Positions 27,233 to 35,881 of a DNA stretch of 64,000 nucleotides are shown here, piece by piece. How positions within the stretch are numbered: position 1 is the stretch's first letter; every line of letters begins with the position of its first letter. The DNA lies in contig NC_014829.1 of assembly GCF_000177235.2 (NCBI RefSeq), positions 1,860,001 to 1,924,000 on the forward strand. Direction: 5' to 3'. The DNA comes from Evansella cellulosilytica DSM 2522. GTDB lineage: Bacteria; Bacillota; Bacilli; Bacillales; Salisediminibacteriaceae. The notes under the pieces are model-generated. The model had not been told where the DNA came from and ran no database searches. It was given only the letters and a program-made list of their open reading frames with translations. The position numbers and the translations under genes are program-made.

Positions 27233-27280
27233 ACGATAACCAAGATGAGTTAGCACTTTAAATAGAATGGAGGAGAAATT

Positions 27281-28348
27281 TTGGAACGAATCGAAAAGCT
27301 AAAAGCACAATTTGCCGAGTATAATATTGATGGACTTTTAATTACTAGCACATATAATCGTCGTTATATGACAGGCTTTACAGGAACTGCGGGTGTCGCC
27401 ATCGTATCAGAGAGTCATGCCGTTTTTATAACAGACTTTAGGTATGTGGAGCAAGCACAATCACAAGCTGTTGGGTATGAAATAGTACAGCATAGTGGTC
27501 CAATTCATGAAGAAATTGCTACGCAGTTGAAAAGACTAGGGATTAAAAAACTTGGATTTGAAAAGGACCATGTCTCTTATAGTACGTATGATACATATGA
27601 AAAAGTACTCGAAACGACCCTGGTACCCGTTAGCGGCCTAATGGAACGATTGCGACTAGTAAAAGATGAAAAGGAAATCGCTATCATACAAGAAGCGGTC
27701 GATATCGCTGATGCAGCATTTGAACACATTCAAACATATATACGTGCAGGGGTAAAAGAAATAGATGTCTCCAATGAACTTGAATTTTTTATGAGGAAAC
27801 AAGGTGCTGTATCATCATCTTTTGATATTATAGTGGCGTCAGGTTACCGTTCTGCATTACCTCATGGTGTGGCAAGTGATAAAGTGATTGAAAAAGGTGA
27901 ATTAGTTACCCTTGACTTCGGTGCTTATTATAAAGGTTACTGTTCGGATATAACTAGAACTGTTGCTGTAGGTGAGCCGAGTAAGGAATTAGTAAATATA
28001 TATAAAACTGTTCTAGAGGCACAGTTAAAAGGTGTGCAAGGAATAAAGCCGGGAATGACAGGGATAGAAGCAGATGCACTTACTCGTGACCATATTAAGT
28101 CTAAGGGCTATGGGGAGTATTTTGGCCATTCCACTGGACATGGGTTAGGTATGGAAGTTCATGAGGGGCCAGGACTCTCGTTTAGATCGAATACGAAATT
28201 AGAAGCAGGTATGGTTGTGACAGTTGAACCAGGTATTTACATTGCTGGTTTAGGTGGTACTCGAATTGAAGATGACATTGTCATTACAGAAAATGGAAAT
28301 AAGATACTATCAAAATCACCTAAAGAACTCATTATATTAGGGGAATAA
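27281..28348 (+). CDS. yqhT: Xaa-Pro aminopeptidase-type M24 metallopeptidase YqhT
   Basis: A 355-residue proline peptidase. The creatinase-like N-terminal domain (to about residue 130) is followed by the pita-bread M24 domain with two-metal ligands in [39 protein letters not shown] and GTRIEDD. It removes the residue before proline from peptides. It starts at a TTG with GGAGGAG upstream. Lies 31 bases before efp and is probably co-transcribed, a conserved arrangement that may relate to proline-rich sequence translation. Confidence 0.92.
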   Translation: MERIEKLKAQFAEYNIDGLLITSTYNRRYMTGFTGTAGVAIVSESHAVFITDFRYVEQAQSQAVGYEIVQHSGPIHEEIATQLKRLGIKKLGFEKDHVSYSTYDTYEKVLETTLVPVSGLMERLRLVKDEKEIAIIQEAVDIADAAFEHIQTYIRAGVKEIDVSNELEFFMRKQGAVSSSFDIIVASGYRSALPHGVASDKVIEKGELVTLDFGAYYKGYCSDITRTVAVGEPSKELVNIYKTVLEAQLKGVQGIKPGMTGIEADALTRDHIKSKGYGEYFGHSTGHGLGMEVHEGPGLSFRSNTKLEAGMVVTVEPGIYIAGLGGTRIEDDIVITENGNKILSKSPKELIILGE

Positions 28349-28379
28349 TAAATTTTATTGTGAACTGGGAGGAATAACA

Positions 28380-28937
28380 ATGATTTCAGTTAATGAATTT
28401 AAGACAGGATTAACAATTGAAGTGGATGGAAGTATTTGGCAAGTGGTGGAGTTTCAACATGTAAAGCCAGGTAAAGGAGCGGCTTTCGTTCGCAGTAAAC
28501 TTCGAAACTTACGAAATGGTAGTATACAAGAAAAAACTTTCCGTGCTGGAGAAAAGGTAGCGAAAGCTCATCTAGAAAACCGTCGTATGCAGTACTTATA
28601 TGCGAGTGGGGAATCACATACTTTTATGGATACTGAATCTTACGAGCAGCTTGAATTACCTGCATCACAGTTGACAGAGCAGTTGAAATATTTAAAAGAA
28701 AATATGGAAGTACAAATATTAACATACCAAGGTGAAACGCTAGGAATTGAAGTTCCTAACACTGTAGAACTTAAAGTGACAGAAACAGAACCTGGAATTA
28801 AAGGTGACACAGCATCAGGAGGAACGAAGGCTGCTGTTGTTGAAACAGGTCTTTCCGTACAAGTACCTTTCTTTATAAATGAAGGGGATGTATTAGTTAT
28901 TGATACGAGAAACGGAAGCTACGTTTCTAGAGCATAA
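28380..28937 (+). CDS. efp: Translation elongation factor P
   Basis: A 185-residue three-domain factor that rescues ribosomes stalled at polyproline. The modified lysine is K32 in [10 protein letters not shown], the site that carries 5-aminopentanol in B. subtilis. C-terminal [16 protein letters not shown] and [10 protein letters not shown] are the family signatures. GGGAGG precedes the ATG. Confidence 0.97.
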   Translation: MISVNEFKTGLTIEVDGSIWQVVEFQHVKPGKGAAFVRSKLRNLRNGSIQEKTFRAGEKVAKAHLENRRMQYLYASGESHTFMDTESYEQLELPASQLTEQLKYLKENMEVQILTYQGETLGIEVPNTVELKVTETEPGIKGDTASGGTKAAVVETGLSVQVPFFINEGDVLVIDTRNGSYVSRA

Positions 28938-28958
28938 GATAACATAATAGAAGATCGA

Positions 28959-28993
28959 GGCACTGAAAAAGTACAAACAACTTTTCCAGTGCC
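28959..28993 (+). terminator. Hairpin after efp (GGCACTGAAAAAGT family)
   Basis: GGCACTGAAAAAGT pairs with ACTTTTCCAGTGCC. It lacks a T-run, so termination is likely but unproven. The 28994-29200 stretch that follows holds another inverted-repeat module (ATTGCAACG/CGTTGCGG and a TACTATGAG-type pair). Confidence 0.55.
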
Positions 28994-29211
28994 TATACAT
29001 TGTATTGGAATGGCTCCGTTCGTTGCGGGACTACTACGAGAAACTCACTCATAGTAGTCTTTCAAAAGATTGCAACGACTACACAGTACTTTGCAATACG
29101 TGGCGATGGACCCATTAACACTGCTCAAGCTAATTGGAGACTCTCATGACTTAGAAAAAATAATTATAAATACTTAAATAACAATTGTCTTTTCTTGTCT
29201 AAATAATTCTT

Positions 29212-29240
29212 TTGAATATTCGGAATATTTAGTGTAGAAT
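29212..29240 (+). promoter_or_regulatory. Sigma-A promoter of the duplicated-domain protein gene
   Basis: TTGAAT-N17-TAGAAT about 35 bases before the start codon. Confidence 0.65.
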
Positions 29241-29273
29241 AGTATTAATACAAAATGAAAGGGTGTGGACTAG

Positions 29274-29681
29274 GTGAAAACAAGCACATATGCATTTTCT
29301 GACGATTTACATGTAAACGCTTACTTTTTTTCTGAGTTTATCGTTTGTATCGATGTGACAAAATCTGGTCAACACGTTGGTTCGTTTTGTTCTGACGCTA
29401 AAGAATTTGAGGATTTAGATGAGGAGGAATTTAAATCAATCATTCAGCAGCACGTAAATGGTTTTGACAATAGTGTGAGTCACCGTGATTATGAAAAACG
29501 TGAATTGAAACATTTTGATTTGTATTATTATCCTTTTTCTGATTTCATGTACTGCATGGACGTATACAGGCTTGGGGAAAAGGTTAGCTCATTATGTGTC
29601 GATCGAGACTCATTCGAAGAATGGATGGAGGATGAAAACCATTTATTAAATGTGGTAGAGAAGTTAGCATTCAATGGATAA
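29274..29681 (+). CDS. 135-residue protein made of two copies of an unrecognised domain
   Basis: Not recognised. The protein has two similar halves. Residues 18-54 contain FFSEFIVCIDVTKSGQHVGS then FCSDAKEFEDLDEEEF; residues 85-122 contain PFSDFMYCMDVYRLGEKVSS then LCVDRDSFEEWMEDE. The shared pattern is FS-[ED]-F-x2-C-x-DV-x3-G-x2-V-x-S-x-C-x-D, with two Cys per copy. The protein is acidic, without signal or membrane segments. It starts at a GTG after AAAGGGTG behind its own promoter and has its own terminator. It occupies the place of yqhV between efp and spoIIIAA. Possible roles such as metal or thiol chemistry are guesses. Confidence 0.75.
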   Translation: MKTSTYAFSDDLHVNAYFFSEFIVCIDVTKSGQHVGSFCSDAKEFEDLDEEEFKSIIQQHVNGFDNSVSHRDYEKRELKHFDLYYYPFSDFMYCMDVYRLGEKVSSLCVDRDSFEEWMEDENHLLNVVEKLAFNG

Positions 29682-29707
29682 AATAATATAAGTTGTCATA
29701 AGTATGA

Positions 29708-30228
29708 AGAGGCCACTGAAAAAGTATAAAACAACTTTTTCAGTGCCTTTTATTTGTATTGCAGTCGCTCGCCTGGTAGGAGAAAACCACTCCTATCAGG
29801 CTTTTTAACGATTGCGACGGCTACGCACATTGCTTAGGGACACTGAAAAAGAAGTGAAAAACTTGATATTTTGATGCATTAATATTCAAAGTACCTAATT
29901 ATAGAAATGTTGATGAGACCCGAGCGAGCTAACTGTCTCTTCCTCTACGAGCATATGCTTTGGAGTGTATCCGTAGCTGTATGAGCATATAGAGAATTAA
30001 TGTAAGAGGACAAGTAATGATAGAGCAACGTCGAGACACCTCGAAGCTTTATCGAAGAGGCGTCGCTCGTTCCTGTGGAAAAGGAAGTTATGCAGAGCGA
30101 AGATCGAAGCGGCTTGCTGACTTCTATACGGAAAGCGAGTTTGCGCAGGTCTCATCAACTTCTACATTCAAATGGCCTTATATTTATTAGTCTATCCTTT
30201 AAATCTAAGTACTTTTTCATTGCCCTCG
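29708..30228 (+). repeat. Interspersed noncoding element, copy B (long form)
   Basis: Left end AGGCCACTGAAAAAGTA, right end TACTTTTTCATTGCCCT: inverted. Inside are a terminator hairpin (29711-29752), the same GCCTGGTAGGAG/CTCCTATCAGGC module as at 24077, and a large inner inverted pair GTTGATGAGACC (29909) / GGTCTCATCAAC (30148). The inner pair encloses a CTACGAGCATATGC core shared with 10.4 kb plus extra bases absent from that copy. No coding frame. Confidence 0.72.
29711..29760 (+). terminator. Terminator of the duplicated-domain protein gene
   Basis: GGCCACTGAAAAAGT/ACTTTTTCAGTGCC stem followed by TTTTATTTG; it is part of the repeat element. Confidence 0.8.
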
Positions 30229-30245
30229 GAAAAACCTCACCTTTA

Positions 30246-30984
30246 TTATATTAACGGGTTTACTTCAGAGGTGCAAACAAGTAAAGCAAAACACATGCGA
30301 TTTCACAGTATCGTGATTTATTGTTAAACATACAGTAATTGACACCCCTATTCGCATAGCTGGAAATAAATATTTCCTACTTGTGATTTTGATGTGATTT
30401 GCCCTGTGAATTCTAATATGAAAGGTAAGGAATTGTTTATTTATATTAAAGTAAATGAATAGATATATATAATCTTTCAATCTTTCAGGCAATGTAATGA
30501 AAGAAACGAGTAGAAATACTCATTTGAATAAATAAACGGAGAAATTCCGCTTATCTAATAAATAGCACTGAAAATAGTCTGAATAAACGGAGAAATTCCC
30601 CTTATTGACTCGAAACTATTGAAAAAGGGGGAATTTCCTTTGCATAAGCGGAAAAACTACCCTTATTTGCCACGAAATTAAGTCAATTTTGATTCTAAAC
30701 GGAAATTCTACGCTTATTTTATTTCACTGGTAAAGAGAGGAATATATGGACTTGGCGATAAGCCAAGTTTATCTAATAAATTTCCAATAAAACTGCATTT
30801 ACTCCAACAAACGATTCGTGAAATAAGCAAACATAAAAACAATGGTACGAAGAACTTTCGCGCCATTGTTTTTTGCGTATTATACTGTGAATCTAGTTGC
30901 GAAAGATGTGAGTTTAGCGTGTGAATTCGTTTGTGATTTGACAATTTGCACCTCACAAGTAAACCCGTAATTATTATATAGTGG
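30246..30984 (+). repeat. About 740-bp noncoding element with long terminal inverted repeats
   Basis: Left arm TTAACGGGTTTACTT...GAGGTGCAAA (about 30251-30277) and its complement TTTGCACCTC...AAGTAAACCCGTAA (about 30945-30970). Parts of the interior are also complementary (TTTCACAGTAT near 30300, ATACTGTGAATC near 30884). The element holds the palindrome array at 30528-30715 and an ACAATGG/CCATTGT hairpin with T-run at about 30838-30876. No convincing gene. Confidence 0.6.
30528..30715. repeat. Array of GCGGAGAAATTCCGC-type palindromes
   Basis: Four to five imperfect units such as AAACGGAGAAATTCCGC, AAACGGAGAAATTCCCC, AAGCGGAAAAACTACCC and AAACGGAAATTCTACGC, each flanked by AATAA/TTATT and spaced about 50 bases apart. 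A second array is at 53545. Confidence 0.65.
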
Positions 30985-31024
30985 TTTTTTTTCTGTTTTC
31001 TATGAAAAATCATTCTTTTACAAG

Positions 31025-31052
31025 GCATAAATAGGACACGCTCTCATATATT
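31025..31052 (+). promoter_or_regulatory. Candidate sigma-E promoter of the spoIIIA operon
   Basis: GCATAAA-N13-CATATATT, about 47 bases before spoIIIAA, resembles the sigma-E consensus. The operon is mother-cell (sigma-E) expressed in B. subtilis. Confidence 0.5.
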
Positions 31053-31098
31053 CTCAATAGACATATGTTGACGGTTCTATCCTGAAGGAGGAAATAAA

Positions 31099-32031
31099 AT
31101 GAAAGAAGTCTTAAACGTACTTCCAGAATCGATACGTTCATTAGCGTTACAGCTACCTAATGAGATATTAAATAAAACAGAAGAAATACGTCTGCGAGTT
31201 AATAGACCAGTTGAAATTCGAACACATAATAAAACCTATATGTTACCTAATGAAAAGAATCCATTTATTTTTAAGGAATCTGAAGCGGGACTAATGATGA
31301 GTTTATTAAGCCAGCACTCCGTGTACCGTCTTGAAGAAGAGCTTAAGAGAGGCTACCTTACTATTTCCGGAGGCCATCGCGTTGGATTAGCTGGTAGAGT
31401 TGTGATGGAAAAAGGAGAAGTAAAAGGAATTCGAGATATTAGCTCCTTTAACATTCGAATTGCAAGGCAAAAACAAGGTGTAGCTTATGCATATTTACCA
31501 TATATCCAGAGGAGGGGAAATTGGTGCCACACACTCATAATTGGACCCCCTAAATCTGGAAAGACAACTCTTTTAAGAGATTTAGCTCGTGAGATTAGTA
31601 TTGGCAGTAAGTCTCGGAAGATAGAACCTAAAAATGTTGGCATTATTGATGAACGATCAGAAATTGCTGGCTCTGTTAAAGGAGTACCTCAACACGATTT
31701 TGGAGTAAAAATAGATATATTAGATGCTTGTCCTAAAGCGGAAGGCTTAATGATGATGATCCGCTCAATGAGCCCTGAAGTGTTAATTGTAGACGAAATA
31801 GGGCGAAAGGAGGATTGTGAAGCCATTATGGAAGCAGTTCATGCAGGCGTAACTATTTTTGCCTCTGTACACGGAGAGAATCTTAACGATGTAAAATCGC
31901 GCCCAACAATCGCTCGTCTTATTAATGAAGGCTTTTTTCAGAGAGTCATTGAGCTGAAAGTAACAACGAAAGAAGGGTTAGTAAGAAAACTTGATGTTGA
32001 TCGTCCGAGGACTGGTGTGGGGACGCCATGA
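31099..32031 (+). CDS. spoIIIAA: SpoIIIAA, ATPase of the sporulation feeding-channel complex
   Basis: A 310-residue secretion-type ATPase made in the mother cell. Walker A GPPKSGKTTLLRD, then IDERSEIAG and Walker B VLIVDEIGRKED, are present. It energises the A-Q channel linking mother cell and forespore. GAAGGAGG precedes the ATG; its end overlaps spoIIIAB by 4 bases. Confidence 0.95.
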   Translation: MKEVLNVLPESIRSLALQLPNEILNKTEEIRLRVNRPVEIRTHNKTYMLPNEKNPFIFKESEAGLMMSLLSQHSVYRLEEELKRGYLTISGGHRVGLAGRVVMEKGEVKGIRDISSFNIRIARQKQGVAYAYLPYIQRRGNWCHTLIIGPPKSGKTTLLRDLAREISIGSKSRKIEPKNVGIIDERSEIAGSVKGVPQHDFGVKIDILDACPKAEGLMMMIRSMSPEVLIVDEIGRKEDCEAIMEAVHAGVTIFASVHGENLNDVKSRPTIARLINEGFFQRVIELKVTTKEGLVRKLDVDRPRTGVGTP

Positions 32032-32540
32032 AGCTTCTTGGGGCATTACTTATTATTGCAACAACAACAATGTTTGGGTGGGAATTTTCAAGAAGATTAA
32101 CACGAAGAACAAAGCAAATCCGTTATTTAAAGATAGCCTTTGAAGCACTAGAAACAGAAATGACTTTTTCTATGACTCCTTTACCAGATGCTTGTGAAAA
32201 AGTGGCTCATCAACTAATAGCGCCTTTAAACATTTTTTTTGAAGATGTAGCAGAAAGGTTAAAAAAAGAGGAAAAATCTGCTACAAGTATTTGGAATTCA
32301 AGTTTAAAGAAGTGGAAAGGGAAAACAGACTTGAATACGGCTGAGTTGAACATTTTAAATCAATTTGGTCAAACTTTAGGACAACAAGATTTAGAAAGTC
32401 AAAGAAAGCAAATACGGTTAGCTATTTCTTATTTTAATCAAGAAGAGAAGCAAGCATTAGAAGATCAACAAAAATTCGAATCTATGTATAAAAGCTTAGG
32501 TTTTCTAGGTGGAGTTTTACTTGTATTGATTATGCTTTGA
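32028..32540 (+). CDS. spoIIIAB: SpoIIIAB, sporulation channel membrane protein
   Basis: A 170-residue protein with an N-terminal membrane helix, a long helical cytoplasmic body and a C-terminal helix (SLGFLGGVLLVLIML). This is the GspF-like half of the channel machinery. ATGA overlap with spoIIIAA and translational coupling to the next gene. Confidence 0.92.
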   Translation: MKLLGALLIIATTTMFGWEFSRRLTRRTKQIRYLKIAFEALETEMTFSMTPLPDACEKVAHQLIAPLNIFFEDVAERLKKEEKSATSIWNSSLKKWKGKTDLNTAELNILNQFGQTLGQQDLESQRKQIRLAISYFNQEEKQALEDQQKFESMYKSLGFLGGVLLVLIML

Positions 32541-32560
32541 ATGAGCAGGGGGGAGTAAAC

Positions 32561-32767
32561 TTGAATTACGATGTGAGCTTAATTTTTCAAATTGCTGGAG
32601 TAGGGATAGTTGTTGCTATGATTCATACCGTTTTAAAACAGATGGGAAAAGAGGAAATTGCAAACTGGGTAACATTAATTGCCTTTGTTGTTGTTTTATA
32701 CATGGTAGCAACGGTTGTAGATGATTTATTTCAGAAGATTCGTAGCGTATTTCTGTTTCAGAGCTAA
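32561..32767 (+). CDS. spoIIIAC: SpoIIIAC, small sporulation channel membrane protein
   Basis: A 68-residue protein with two membrane helices (IFQIAGVGIVVAMIHTVL and WVTLIAFVVVLYMVATVV). The frame opens at 32537, but GGGGGGAG before the TTG at 32561 gives MNYDVSLIF and exactly the B. subtilis length. Confidence 0.92.
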   Translation: MNYDVSLIFQIAGVGIVVAMIHTVLKQMGKEEIANWVTLIAFVVVLYMVATVVDDLFQKIRSVFLFQS

Positions 32768-32782
32768 TGGGGGTGAGGACTT

Positions 32783-33172
32783 ATTGAAATCATCCAAATC
32801 GTTGGTTTAGGAATGATTGCAACTTTTTTAGCTTTAGTAGTAAAAGAGCATAAGCCGATTTTTGCATTCTTATTAACGGTTTTTGTAGGCGTCATTATTT
32901 TTATTTTTCTTATAGATCAAATTGCCATGATCATTCATATGCTTGAGGAGTTAGCTGCAGAGGCAAATATTAATTTAGCATATGTACAAACTGTTTTACA
33001 GATTGTTGGGATTGCTTATATAGCCGAATTTGGAGCACAAATAGCAAAGGATGCTGGACAAGGGGCTATGGCATCAAAAATAGAACTGGCTGGAAAAGTG
33101 CTCATAATGGTTATGGCAATTCCTATTATCTCAGTCATTATTGAAACAATTGTTCGACTAATACCAAGTTAG
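32783..33172 (+). CDS. spoIIIAD: SpoIIIAD, sporulation channel membrane protein, apparent ATT start
   Basis: A 129-residue protein with four membrane segments and IVGLGMIATFLALVVKEHKP plus AYIAEFGAQIAKDAGQGA, both diagnostic. The family's N terminus EIIQIVGLG is encoded from 32786. The only codon before it is ATT, and an in-frame stop lies 9 bases further up at 32774. GGGGGTGAGG sits just upstream. The first ATG, at 32813, would remove ten conserved residues from the first helix. An ATT start, unusual but known in bacteria, is therefore favoured. Confidence 0.88.
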   Translation: MEIIQIVGLGMIATFLALVVKEHKPIFAFLLTVFVGVIIFIFLIDQIAMIIHMLEELAAEANINLAYVQTVLQIVGIAYIAEFGAQIAKDAGQGAMASKIELAGKVLIMVMAIPIISVIIETIVRLIPS

Positions 33173-33184
33173 CAGGAGGAGAAA

Positions 33185-34366
33185 ATGATGATAAAAAAAT
33201 CAGTATTTGCTTTGATTTTTCTAGTTACACTCTTTCTCCTTCCTTTTCCAGTGTTGGCAGAAGAGTCTGTTCAACAAGAGGACGAGCTTATTGAGCGACA
33301 ATTAGAACGATTAGGGATCGATGAAATACGGCAGTTTTGGGATGATGTACGGCACGAATATGAAGGATTTCTACCAGAAAGTCAGCGTGGAAGCTTTATG
33401 GATTTTGTTACAGGTGACAAGCAGTTTTCTGTAGGGGAATGGGTCAACGGATTTATCCGGTTTCTATTTCATGAAATATTCGCTAATGGGGTCCTATTAG
33501 GTACACTCGTACTTTTAGCCGTTTTTAGTATGATATTATCCCAATTGCAGCAAGCTTTTGAGCAACACACAATTAGTAAAGTAGCATACGCGATAACATA
33601 CATGGTATTACTCATTATTGCGTTAAATAGTTTCCGTGTCACGATGGAATTTGCAGAAAGAACGATTGAAGTAATGAGTAATTTTATGGTATCGATTGTA
33701 CCTATACTTCTAGTATTAATGGCTTCTTCAGGAAGTGTAACCTCCGTTGCACTCTTTCATCCAATTGTTATGTTTCTCGTACATACTAGCGGAATTTTTG
33801 TCCAATATGTCGTATTGCCACTACTTTTCTTATCTACATTGCTCTATATCATTAGTACGATGACAGATCATTATAAAGTAACGAAACTAGCTCAATTTTT
33901 ACGGAATATTGCTGTTGGAAGTCTCGGAATTTTCCTTACTGTTTTTCTTGGTGTTTTGTCTGTTCAAGGTGCCACGGCTGCAATTGCTGATGGCATTGCA
34001 ATTAGAACAGCGAAATTTGTAACAGGTAACTTTGTCCCGGTAGTAGGACGTATGTTTACTGATGCTGCTGATACTGTAATGGGTGCATCCGTTTTGCTGA
34101 AAAATACGGTTGGAGTTGTAGGATTAGTGATTTTATTACTCATTTGCAGCTTTCCGGCACTCAAAGTTTTATCGGTTGCGATCATTTACACATTTACTGC
34201 TGCCATTCTTCAACCGTTAGGGGGAGGGCCAATAATTAAGTGCCTTTCCATCATCGGTAAGCAAATGTTGTTTGTATTCGGTGCACTTGCAGCAGTGTCA
34301 TTAATGTTTTTCTTATCAATAACGATAATTGTTATTTCTGGAAACTTGTCATTAATGATGCGCTAA
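33185..34366 (+). CDS. spoIIIAE: SpoIIIAE, large sporulation channel membrane protein
   Basis: A 393-residue protein. A signal-like N terminus (to about residue 25, FPVLAEE) is followed by a polar segment and about seven membrane helices. VRHEYEGFLPE and LQPLGGGPIIKCLS are family motifs. AGGAGG lies upstream of the ATG. Confidence 0.94.
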   Translation: MMIKKSVFALIFLVTLFLLPFPVLAEESVQQEDELIERQLERLGIDEIRQFWDDVRHEYEGFLPESQRGSFMDFVTGDKQFSVGEWVNGFIRFLFHEIFANGVLLGTLVLLAVFSMILSQLQQAFEQHTISKVAYAITYMVLLIIALNSFRVTMEFAERTIEVMSNFMVSIVPILLVLMASSGSVTSVALFHPIVMFLVHTSGIFVQYVVLPLLFLSTLLYIISTMTDHYKVTKLAQFLRNIAVGSLGIFLTVFLGVLSVQGATAAIADGIAIRTAKFVTGNFVPVVGRMFTDAADTVMGASVLLKNTVGVVGLVILLLICSFPALKVLSVAIIYTFTAAILQPLGGGPIIKCLSIIGKQMLFVFGALAAVSLMFFLSITIIVISGNLSLMMR

Positions 34367-34393
34367 TGAGATAAATAGGAGGGAGAGAAGCAG

Positions 34394-35047
34394 ATGGGCA
34401 TTATTACATCTTGGATTACGAATATTATTCTACTCATTTTATTTGCTACGATACTAGAATTATTATTACCAAACTCTAAAATGCAGCGATATGTAAAGCT
34501 AGTTGTCGGGCTTATGCTTCTCATGGTAATGCTAAATCCTATCCTTTCTATTTTTCAGAATGATCCTGAAGCATGGTTAGATGACATCTCTTCATGGACG
34601 AACGAACCTTCAGAACAAACGATGTCCTCGATGGATGCGATGCAAAGTGAAATAGAAAAAGAAAATTTGGCGAGAATTTCGGAACAAGTAGCTGTGCAAT
34701 TAAAAAATGTGGCAGCAAAAGAACTTGAACAACAATATGAGGTAGTAATAAGAAACATTTATCTTGAATTTGAGACGTTTCAGGAGGACGAAGATTTATT
34801 AGATCACTTATCAGATGTTGATGTTTTCATACAATCATTAGATGAATTTGAAAAAGAGGAAAATGAAATTAAGGTCGTTACAATTGATCCAGTTGAAATT
34901 ATGAAGGAAGAAAAAAGTATAGAAGAAAAAGAGGGTATCGGAAATGTTCCGGTTGATGATATAGCTGAGTTGCTATCGTCAACATGGGCGATTCCTAATG
35001 AAAAAATTCACGTTCACGTTAAGTCTGGTGCTGATAGAGATGAATAA
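34394..35047 (+). CDS. spoIIIAF: SpoIIIAF, sporulation channel protein
   Basis: A 217-residue protein. Two N-terminal membrane helices (residues 6-24 and 35-52, with LLLPNSKMQRYVKLVVGLMLLMVMLNP split across them) precede an acidic domain of the ring-building fold shared by SpoIIIAF-AH. GGAGGGAGAG upstream. An unusually long 174-base gap to spoIIIAG follows. Confidence 0.92.
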   Translation: MGIITSWITNIILLILFATILELLLPNSKMQRYVKLVVGLMLLMVMLNPILSIFQNDPEAWLDDISSWTNEPSEQTMSSMDAMQSEIEKENLARISEQVAVQLKNVAAKELEQQYEVVIRNIYLEFETFQEDEDLLDHLSDVDVFIQSLDEFEKEENEIKVVTIDPVEIMKEEKSIEEKEGIGNVPVDDIAELLSSTWAIPNEKIHVHVKSGADRDE

Positions 35048-35091
35048 TTTTAAAAAAACTAGACTTAGATTTTAGAAAATAGAAATAGATG

Positions 35092-35132
35092 TAGGACAAC
35101 TTGCATATATTTTTCAACAAGTGGCTGTCCTA
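35092..35132 (+). other. Intra-operon hairpin between spoIIIAF and spoIIIAG
   Basis: TAGGACA...CTTG pairs with CAAG...TGTCCTA over an A/T-rich loop. No T-run follows, so it could act as an RNA-processing or stability element rather than a terminator. Confidence 0.45.
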
Positions 35133-35221
35133 ATTATAAGCAGGCTATTTAAAAGTTCCTCTAGCTAATAAATGGACAATTCTTCATCTTAACAGAGAAA
35201 TGAAGGGAGGGGAGGAATAGC

Positions 35222-35878
35222 ATGGGAGAAAAAAAGGGTGATAATCAATTATTTCGATCTCTTAATTTAAAGACGTCAGGAAAGAAACTTAATGTTAAAT
35301 ACTTATTCATTTTATTGCTTATAGGAGTTCTTTTTATGATGATTGGCACTTTTATGCAATCAAATGAAGAACCTGCATCTTCATTACCAGTCGTACAGGA
35401 TGAGATAGAAGAAGAGGAGTCCTCCGAAGTATTTATGTCAAATGACGAGCCACAGGAGTTAGTTACGATGTCAGACTACGAGAGATTTTACGAGAGGCAA
35501 TTAGAGGATATTTTAGAGAAGGTTGTTGGAGTTTCTGATGTCTCCGTAATGGTTAATTTAGCTGAGTCTGAAAAAATAGTTTATGAAAAAGATCGTAATA
35601 CGATGGAGCAATTTACAGAGGAATCGGATCGCGAGGGGGGAACACGAGAAGTTCAAGATAAAACGCAAGATGAACAAACTGTTATCATTCGCACTGGTGA
35701 CCAGGAGGAACCACTTATTGTGAAAACGCAGAAACCTGATATAAGAGGGGTTCTTGTTGTGGCGAATGGAGCGGAAAATATACAAATAAAAACATGGATA
35801 ATCGAGGCTGTTAGTAGAGGTTTAGATGTACCTTCTCATAGAGTCTCTGTATTACCAAAGAATTCAAAGGAGGAATAG
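35222..35878 (+). CDS. spoIIIAG: SpoIIIAG, sporulation channel ring protein
   Basis: A 218-residue protein with one N-terminal membrane helix (residues 28-45) and a periplasm-equivalent domain. YERQLEDILEKVVGVSDVSVMVNL and KPDIRGVLVVANGA are diagnostic. The domain forms large oligomeric rings resembling secretion-system rings. GGGAGGGGAGG precedes the ATG. Confidence 0.94.
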   Translation: MGEKKGDNQLFRSLNLKTSGKKLNVKYLFILLLIGVLFMMIGTFMQSNEEPASSLPVVQDEIEEEESSEVFMSNDEPQELVTMSDYERFYERQLEDILEKVVGVSDVSVMVNLAESEKIVYEKDRNTMEQFTEESDREGGTREVQDKTQDEQTVIIRTGDQEEPLIVKTQKPDIRGVLVVANGAENIQIKTWIIEAVSRGLDVPSHRVSVLPKNSKEE

Positions 35879-35881
35879 TAA

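Noticed and set aside
30528-30715. CRISPR array
   Set aside because: Units are imperfect palindromes with similar, not unique, spacers and no cas genes; interpreted as a palindrome array.
30265-31028. Minus-strand frames at 30265-30492 and 30714-31028
   Set aside because: They run through inverted repeats and palindromes, have atypical composition and no ribosome-binding site.
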